Assembly (NCBI GenBank): GCA_022495005.1
Contig: JAGYXB010001010.1
Span: 1,984,001 to 2,048,000, forward strand
Direction of reading: 5' to 3'
DNA: 64,000 nucleotides
DNA from: Rhyacophila brunnea
Lineage: Eukaryota; Arthropoda; Insecta; Trichoptera; Rhyacophilidae
Part shown: positions 58,498 through 64,000 of the stretch, piece by piece
Numbering within the stretch: position 1 is the stretch's first letter
Layout of the letters: each line of letters opens with the position of its first letter
Notes under the pieces: model-generated
What the model was told of the DNA's origin: nothing
What the model saw: the letters and a program-made list of their open reading frames with translations, nothing else
Database searches by the model: none
Position numbers and translations under genes: made by a program

Positions 58498-58860
58498 TTG
58501 TCTTTAGCAAAAACAAACAAGAGTAAAAAGCGATCGACGCTCATTTTCCAATCGAGCAGTCCGCGCGTCGCGACGTCTCGGGAAAATTCGTCACCGAAAT
58601 CTTTCACCCTGTTTATTTTCATACACGCCGCAAAAATGTCAACACAATATTCGCAGCCGGAAATTTTCTTTCGGCGCTGGAAACGAAAATCGATTTCAAA
58701 TGAAATTTGTCATCTCTCAGCGGGAGCCGAACGCAAAAACGATCGGCTTGCTTGCGCAGGAAATTTGAAACAAATCGAATCATTGTTTGGGCGTTTTTTA
58801 TTTATGTACAAATCCGTTTCTGACGGTGTTTTATTGCTGCACGTGCCAGAGAAATGACAT
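58498..58860 (+). promoter_or_regulatory. Complex CG-containing segment, candidate conserved noncoding element
   Basis: This stretch stands out by composition: GCGATCGACGC, CCGCGCGTCGCGACGTC, CAGCCGGAAATTTTC, CGGCGCTGGAAACG and a CACGTG E box (58838..58843). It is open on the + strand for 119 codons (58498..58857, alternate start), with an internal ATG at 58636 giving 74 codons (MSTQYSQPEIFFRRWKRKSI). The predicted protein has no domain I recognise, and no splice sites frame it convincingly. I lean to regulatory DNA in the first intron. A rapidly evolving or single-exon gene cannot be excluded. Confidence 0.35.
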
Positions 58861-60364
58861 TTTCTAATAATAACAGAGAGGTGTCGTTTTCAAAATATGA
58901 TCAGTTGTCAAAATATTGCTCTTTTTCAAAAGTATTCACGGCTTTGTAAATTAGAATCGGGGCCTTTTTATACAAAAAAAACAGATGACTAATTTTGTTT
59001 GCATATTAAAAAATATACGCTTTTCTAAAATTGCGTCTAGCTTCTTAACTGTAAAAATAATTTATTTAAAATGAATGGTATTTCACTAATATTAAATTAA
59101 AAAATCAGATGTACCTACATACGAAAAATCTTTGATTCCTAATAATAACACCTGGAATTTACTTACCTTATGGATACGTGAAACGATATAATTATTAAGT
59201 ATACCTACATCGTTTTGAAACACACACCAAAGAAATATACTGGAAAAAAACTTTTTTGTAAAACACACAGCATGCTTGGAACCCATGGGATTCGCTACTA
59301 AGCTATATTATGTATCCTAACTAATTGTGACGTAGTTAACTGGTAGTTTTTATAATTTTACCTGAAGCGCTTTCTGAATTTTTGGTATTGGTATTATTTT
59401 ATTTTATTATACTCGTATTATTTGGCAGTCGAATTTTGTATTTTGAATCATAGTTAATAATCATTACTTTAATTACTTACCGGTGTCAGTTAGCATTTCA
59501 TTTCAGCATAAGAAATGGCGTAACAAAAAAAAATACTACCTTATTCTTAGATCAATAATTATTATTAAACAATCATTATTCGTAGGATGTTTTTTCATAT
59601 TTTAATGTTTAAATACATAGTTCATAATCAGTATCTTTAGAATTATCTACAAATGTGGTAATCGTGCCCATTTTTAAAATAATAAAATGCATAATTCTTG
59701 TCAAATTTGAGATCACAGAGATTATAAATATATTTTTTTATCGTAAATATTTCACTATATAATGTTAACAACAATTTTACTAATGGTTTTATAAATGCGT
59801 TTAAAAATCTAAAAAATCTTAACACCGCTGCACATGAATGTACTGAAATATGACAATATTCTAAAACATTAGATCGAGAGGTTTAAAAGAATACTATTTT
59901 ATGTAATAAAAATACTTTATGCAGTCATAAAATGTTTAAAATAAATATAAAGTATAATACGGCTTAAAAATTATATAAATAGATTATCTACAACATTTAC
60001 GAAATGTTCAGGCTTCTTAAAATACCATAAAACCTCCATTTTGACCTACGTGGCGCATGTGCGACTATAGTGGACTTTAATGGCCGTCCGAACTGGTCAT
60101 CAATAAGACAAATTATATTGCTATTAATAAAATGCTGCACCTAACTTCCAAGATAAAAATCTTTTTACTTATCTACGAAGATTATTTGTCACCTTTTAAT
60201 TGCTTTTTGTTATATGCATTCCTAATTATTTTTTTATTTCTGCCTGTATGCCATCCTCTTTTCCATGAAAACTCGTAAGCTAAAGTCTTGTAAACAAACC
60301 ACACTAACTAAATGCACGAGGACCATATTCTTTTATAAATGCATCTAATACATCCCAAGGTATA
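58861..60364. other. AT-rich intronic DNA, nothing recognised
   Basis: Short low-complexity frames only. Confidence 0.5.
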
Positions 60365-61010
60365 CAAAAAAATGATCTTCTTCCACGGCACTACATCCTG
60401 GGGTGGAATTTGGCCTCCTCCACAACCGCTCTCCACTCACTCCGGTCTCTCGCCACGCTTCTCCAGTTACCGGGTCTTCCTATATGAAGCCAGTCCACTT
60501 CTACGGCGTCAGCCCATCTCCTTCTTGGTCTCTGGGTCTCTGGGTCTCTTCCGTTGGGGTAGCCACTTCGTCATGATCCTTGGCGCTCTAACTTTAGGCA
60601 TTCTCTCCACGCCCATCGTAGTCTTTGGGACTTATGACAGTATCTTATGATTGTTTTCTGTTCAATCAGCTCTTCCAACTCGTGGTTCATTTTTATTCTG
60701 TAGTTCCCATTTTCCAACGTTGGTCCAAAGATTTTTCGGAGTATTTTGCGTTCAAAGACAGCTAAATTGTTTTCCTCGTTTTGAGTTAAGCACCAAGTCT
60801 CACAGCCATAAGTGACCACTGGCCTTATAATTGTTTTATATATTAAAAATTTACTTCTTCGGCCTAGAATTTTCGACCCCACCAGTCACTTGGCAAATGC
60901 CAGCATTTATTCCCGCAGATAAGGCGGATTTTTATCTCCTCTGCTGTCTTATTTTGGGAATTTAGGCTTGATCCGAGATACATAAACTTATCTACCCCTT
61001 CATATTATGC
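60365..61010 (-). pseudogene. LINE reverse-transcriptase C-terminal fragment
   Basis: The minus strand from about 60990 reads KFMYLGSSLN, then EIKIRL, and after a frameshift NAGICQVTGGV. The best frame, 60882..60571, has SKFLIYKTIIRPVVTYGCE, TWCLTQNEENNLAVFERK, ILRKIFGPT and RLRWAW. These match the F-x-YLG, P-x-x-x-YG-x-E-T-W and E-R-x-x-LR-x-IFGP landmarks of non-LTR elements. It is the longest and best-preserved LINE piece in the window and belongs with the copy at 12 kb rather than 57 kb. 5'-truncated and frameshifted. Confidence 0.85.
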
Positions 61011-61181
61011 ATGCTGTCCTATGTCTATAGGAACTGATGATGCTTCACAATATACTTACATCTATTACAATATTAATCTCTAAATAAATAAAAAATACCT
61101 GCTGGCCAAGAACGCATTAAATATTTTTCAAAATGAACATGATCCTATGTTAATACTAACATTCTTTCCGGGTGAACAAAC

Positions 61182-61238
61182 ATTTAATCTAAACTTCTAC
61201 TATATGGAAGCCCATATGGTCTGCTTAGGATCAAACAT
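61182..61238 (+). repeat. SINE family A tail fragment
   Basis: TTAATCTAAACTTCTACTAT, GGAAGCCCATATGGTC and GGATCAAACATG match the last 60 bases of family A. Confidence 0.65.
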
Positions 61239-62199
61239 GCTAATTGACAGTGATAGTATAGGTGAAAAAATAATATATAAATTTTGTAATATCGAGGCAC
61301 CTGATTGCAAATTATTCTTCCTTGCATATTTCAAATAAGAACAATCAAGATACTAAGATGTGATACTAATCACATACACTTTACGCTACTTTTACATTCT
61401 AAAACAAATTACCTATTTTAGTGCTGTAATAAAATTATAATACACCTGTCGTCAGCTAAAGGTTTTCGCGATAGGCTTTCACGGACACACACATACATCG
61501 CTGCATAACAAAAGCTCACTAACACAGCCTAAAAGCTACCATTAGTGAAAACAGTCTGCGGTAGCGTCCGCTGGTACCGTTTATTATAACATTAACTCAT
61601 TAACTGTGGATTAGCATTTTAACTGGTAGATTTACATCTGCGCGCGTGTGTGAGTTTTAACTCGCCACACCAATTAGCAAATATTTATCGGTGTGGGTGT
61701 ATCTGTTTTACAGTGGATATTAATATTGTAAATAGGTACTGCTTTTGGTAATTGCTTCTAATATTATATGATACTCGTACAAGTATGTAACACGTTTGCT
61801 TTAATATTATGAGGTAGGCATGGTTTCAGATATAAAATACAAACGTAACTACATAAAACGTTTACCTAAAACAAAAGATTATGAATATAGTATCCATGTT
61901 ATAATTTTTCGTATAAAATTTAACTTTCACAACATAATTATGTAAACAATTACTTAAAAATATTTTTTTAATCTATGTTTAGTACCTACATAATATTATA
62001 TTTTTATTAAGTAGTATTAAGTAGGTATTACTTTAATTACTAATCGACGTCACGGATCACTCCAAGATTTTTTGTTGTAACTAACTTGAACTTGCTAATA
62101 ATTTTTAATTAACATTTTTATTATTCAACAAATAATTCACTAGAATTAAGAATGTAATATTCTGACTAAATACTTGATTTAAAATACAAAAGCCGATAG
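61239..62199. other. Intronic DNA, complex segment near 61500-61700
   Basis: 61495..61700 is less AT-biased (CTGCGGTAGCGTCCGCTGG, CATCTGCGCGCGTGTGTG). The rest is AT-rich. 62028..62105 is the repeat block shared with 55140. No exon seen. Confidence 0.4.
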
Positions 62200-62440
62200 C
62201 CAACACTAGCCAATATAAGTTAGAAAGTGCTTCCGAGAGTATTCAAAGCCATTATTTAAAATTTGTCGCAATTAAGTATGATGCCTTTATCATAGTGGTA
62301 TATGTGCATGGCCGCGATACCCGAGAGATGCAGGTTCGATTCATGCGGGGTGCCTTACTTTTTTCAAAAAGTTTTTTTCTATTGGTTATAGTATATTTTC
62401 TCAGAAGTGTTTTCAAAATTATGTAGGTAGGTATGTTATA
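62200..62440 (+). repeat. tRNA-derived SINE, family C, copy 3
   Basis: Upstream block AAAATTTGTCGCAATTAAGT, then head TCATAGTGGTATATGTGC, B box GGTTCGATTC, TTTTCTATTGGTTATAGTAT and the tail to GTGTTTTCAAAATTATGTAG. A weak inverted version of the tail (AGAAAGTGCTTCCGAGAG) precedes it, as in the copy at 2454. Confidence 0.78.
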
Positions 62441-62554
62441 TTTTTATATAAGGAAAATTAATATAAAATTTATAGTTATTGATTTAACTGGATTTTTAGC
62501 AATAAACTTTACAAACAATGAGCTCCCTAAACTATTTTATTATTCTAAGTAAAA

Positions 62555-62790
62555 ATAATTTTTACCCACTTTATTGTATTAATTTGTTATATAAGTTATA
62601 GTTAACTATATTCGTTGTCAGTGAGTATTTGCCTTTTGGTGAGTGCACATAGTGCCTAAAGATGCCGAAAGGCGAAACCTGGGTCGCAAAAAACGACTCA
62701 AATGGATTAGTATAAAACCTAAATCCATTTTAATTTTAATTTAAATTCCATCAAGTACCTTCGGTCGATAGTATTAATATTGTACTAAAA
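62555..62790 (+). repeat. Ribozyme-bearing dispersed repeat, copy 2
   Basis: It matches copy 1 (32885..33090) through CCACTTTATTGTATTAATTT, ATTCGTTGTCAGTGAGTATT, the hammerhead-like motif and CGACTCAAATGGATTAGTAT. It then extends further to AAATTCCATCAAGTACC and GGTCGATAGTATTAAT, a segment also present in inverted form at 3065..3120. Confidence 0.8.
62640..62700 (+). ncRNA. Hammerhead-ribozyme-like motif, copy 2
   Basis: Stem I outer pairing TGAGT (62640..62644) with ACTCA (62696..62700). Inner stem I TGC (62653..62655) with GCA (62686..62688). Core CTAAAGA (62656..62662), with A where CUGANGA needs G. Stem II GCC-GAAA-GGC after one extra T. Core GAAA (62674..62677). Stem III ACC/GGT around a 2-base loop. 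Cleavage-site C at 62685. Stem I is open-ended, with a large internal loop, which corresponds to a type I hammerhead with a minimal stem III, as known from Penelope-like elements and retrozymes. The core change probably disables this copy. Confidence 0.7.
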
Positions 62791-63504
62791 ACGTTGAGCG
62801 ATTATTAGATGGTGTAACTAATACAAAAAATCGCTAGTCTATCTTTCTACAATAATTCAAAATAACTATTCAATACTATCAAATTTCTTAACAGTATTGT
62901 ATTTACCTGCTATAAAGCTGACATTTAGGAATATTATGTGATCTTAAAATTTTATAAGCTTAGTATATTTTTATCGCCTTTTTATTTTTATATTGCGTAC
63001 ATACCTAACAATATTAAAACCATTATAAAATCAACATTTTGTTACTGTCACATAAGTTTTAACAATAGATAGTGTAAATTAGAATTGCATTTATAGAATA
63101 AATTGTTATTTATGTTAAGTTTCATATCGAACAATAAAATTAATTTAGCTATTATTATCAAAATCGTGGAACATAATATTATAAAAGTGATGAAATTTTT
63201 ATATCATCACGAAGATTCTCTTGTAATATTATTAAAATAATAAATATTATAATAACCGTAACGTAATATTTTGTAAGGATATTCTTCACTTCATTTGTTT
63301 GCATATAAATTATAGTGAAAATCAATATTTGAATTACTAAAAAAAATTGTACCCTCTGCAATTAAATTCTCACTAAAATACCAAGAAATTCTTTAAAAAT
63401 AATTAAAAAAGAAGATAAAATAATATAACCATTATAATTGTAGTTTTGTTTAAAAAAAAACTACCTCCTACTATGCCTAAAGCGCAACTAGTGTGTGCTT
63501 CAAG
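62791..63504. other. AT-rich intronic DNA
   Basis: No exon or repeat recognised. Confidence 0.5.
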
Positions 63505-63895
63505 TAATCAGATATAAGTGTAAAATATGGACCCTAAGTAAATACGAGATTCAGAATCTTTCAGTAGCACAGCGTGGTTTGGAGAGGTCCATGCAGAACA
63601 TAACGGAAAAAAACAAAAAGCGGAATGATTGGATACGGAACCAGACATGGGTTTGCGATGTAATATTATAGTCAAAAACCTCAAATGGAAATGGACTGGA
63701 CACATAGCTCGAAAAAGGGACAATCGCTGGACAAAACTGTACAAAACGTCTGCAAGATAAACCTGGAGGCTTCTGGGTCAATGTAATGGTTAAGTTCTGC
63801 GGAAGTTAATGGCAACGCAACGCACAGAACCAAGAGAAGTGGAATCAGCTTGGAGAATCCTTCATCCAACAATGGTTAAATTCAGGCTGATGATG
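63505..63895 (+). pseudogene. LINE reverse-transcriptase C-terminal fragment with GAT tail
   Basis: The plus strand reads LSVAQRGLERSMQNITEK and, after a frameshift, LKWKWTGHIARKRDNRW, with later traces matching the 57-kb copy. It ends TTCAGGCTGATGATGATAG, the microsatellite-like 3' end typical of RTE-clade elements. 5'-truncated, with several stops. Confidence 0.8.
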
Positions 63896-64000
63896 ATAGT
63901 TATTTCAAAAAATATTTTACATTACTTTCATCTGTATAAATAAAATAATACATTTTATCATTTATTGTTAATACTTATTTTAAAACCTTTCCAATTCAGT

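Noticed and set aside
1..64000. CRISPR array, bacterial operons or phage genes
   Set aside because: No regularly spaced direct repeats, no dense coding and no bacterial gene signatures. All evidence points to an insect nuclear genome.

Overview
This window looks like non-microbial eukaryotic DNA from an insect genome, most likely a moth or butterfly (Lepidoptera). The composition is very AT-rich, and there is no operon or bacterial gene structure. A (CCTAA)n tract matches the insect telomere unit TTAGG, there is a mariner-family DNA transposon, and there are many tRNA-derived SINEs and 5'-truncated non-LTR retrotransposon tails. The order-level assignment is an inference from the general look of the repeats, not a proof.

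Almost nothing here is conventional coding sequence. The one host coding feature I can support is a short first coding exon on the + strand (49336..49414). It encodes a signal peptide and ends at a strong splice donor in phase 1, so everything to its right is probably a long first intron (more than 14.5 kb) of a secreted or membrane protein whose other exons lie outside the window. A second, much weaker candidate is a two-exon micro-ORF at 23702..24507.

The rest is a dense layer of old and young mobile DNA. DNA transposons: a nearly complete mariner (31190..32492) with one frameshift and a truncated second copy (36087..36916); two non-autonomous hAT elements with perfect 8-bp target duplications (8675..9322, 28223..28970); a foldback element with telomere-like repeats in its loop and an 8-bp duplication (1323..1546); MITEs with TTAA or ATTT flanks in two copies each; and a 1.7-kb terminal-inverted-repeat element with a repeated TATTCGGGA motif (54553..56234). 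Retroelements: at least nine remnants of an endonuclease/reverse-transcriptase LINE, several ending in GAT-type repeats, and at least six families of tRNA-derived SINE, some nested in each other or in MITEs.

The most interesting signal is a dispersed repeat that carries a hammerhead-ribozyme-like fold. Copies are at 32.99 kb and 62.64 kb (+), with a decayed third copy at 45.9 kb (-). Together they keep or imply the catalytic core, stem II with a GAAA loop, a very short stem III, the cleavage-site C and a two-part stem I. Foldback fragments at 3.1 kb and 11.5 kb consist of two inverted copies of the sequence that starts at the 3' edge of this ribozyme.

Large stretches, chiefly 13.9-22.5, 24.5-28.2, 33.1-35.6 and 58.9-60.4 kb, hold only AT-rich DNA with no recognisable gene. 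A few GC-richer, complex segments (about 2.0-2.3, 9.4-9.7, 17.0-17.3, 44.4, 52.6-52.8 and 58.5-58.9 kb) could be conserved regulatory DNA.
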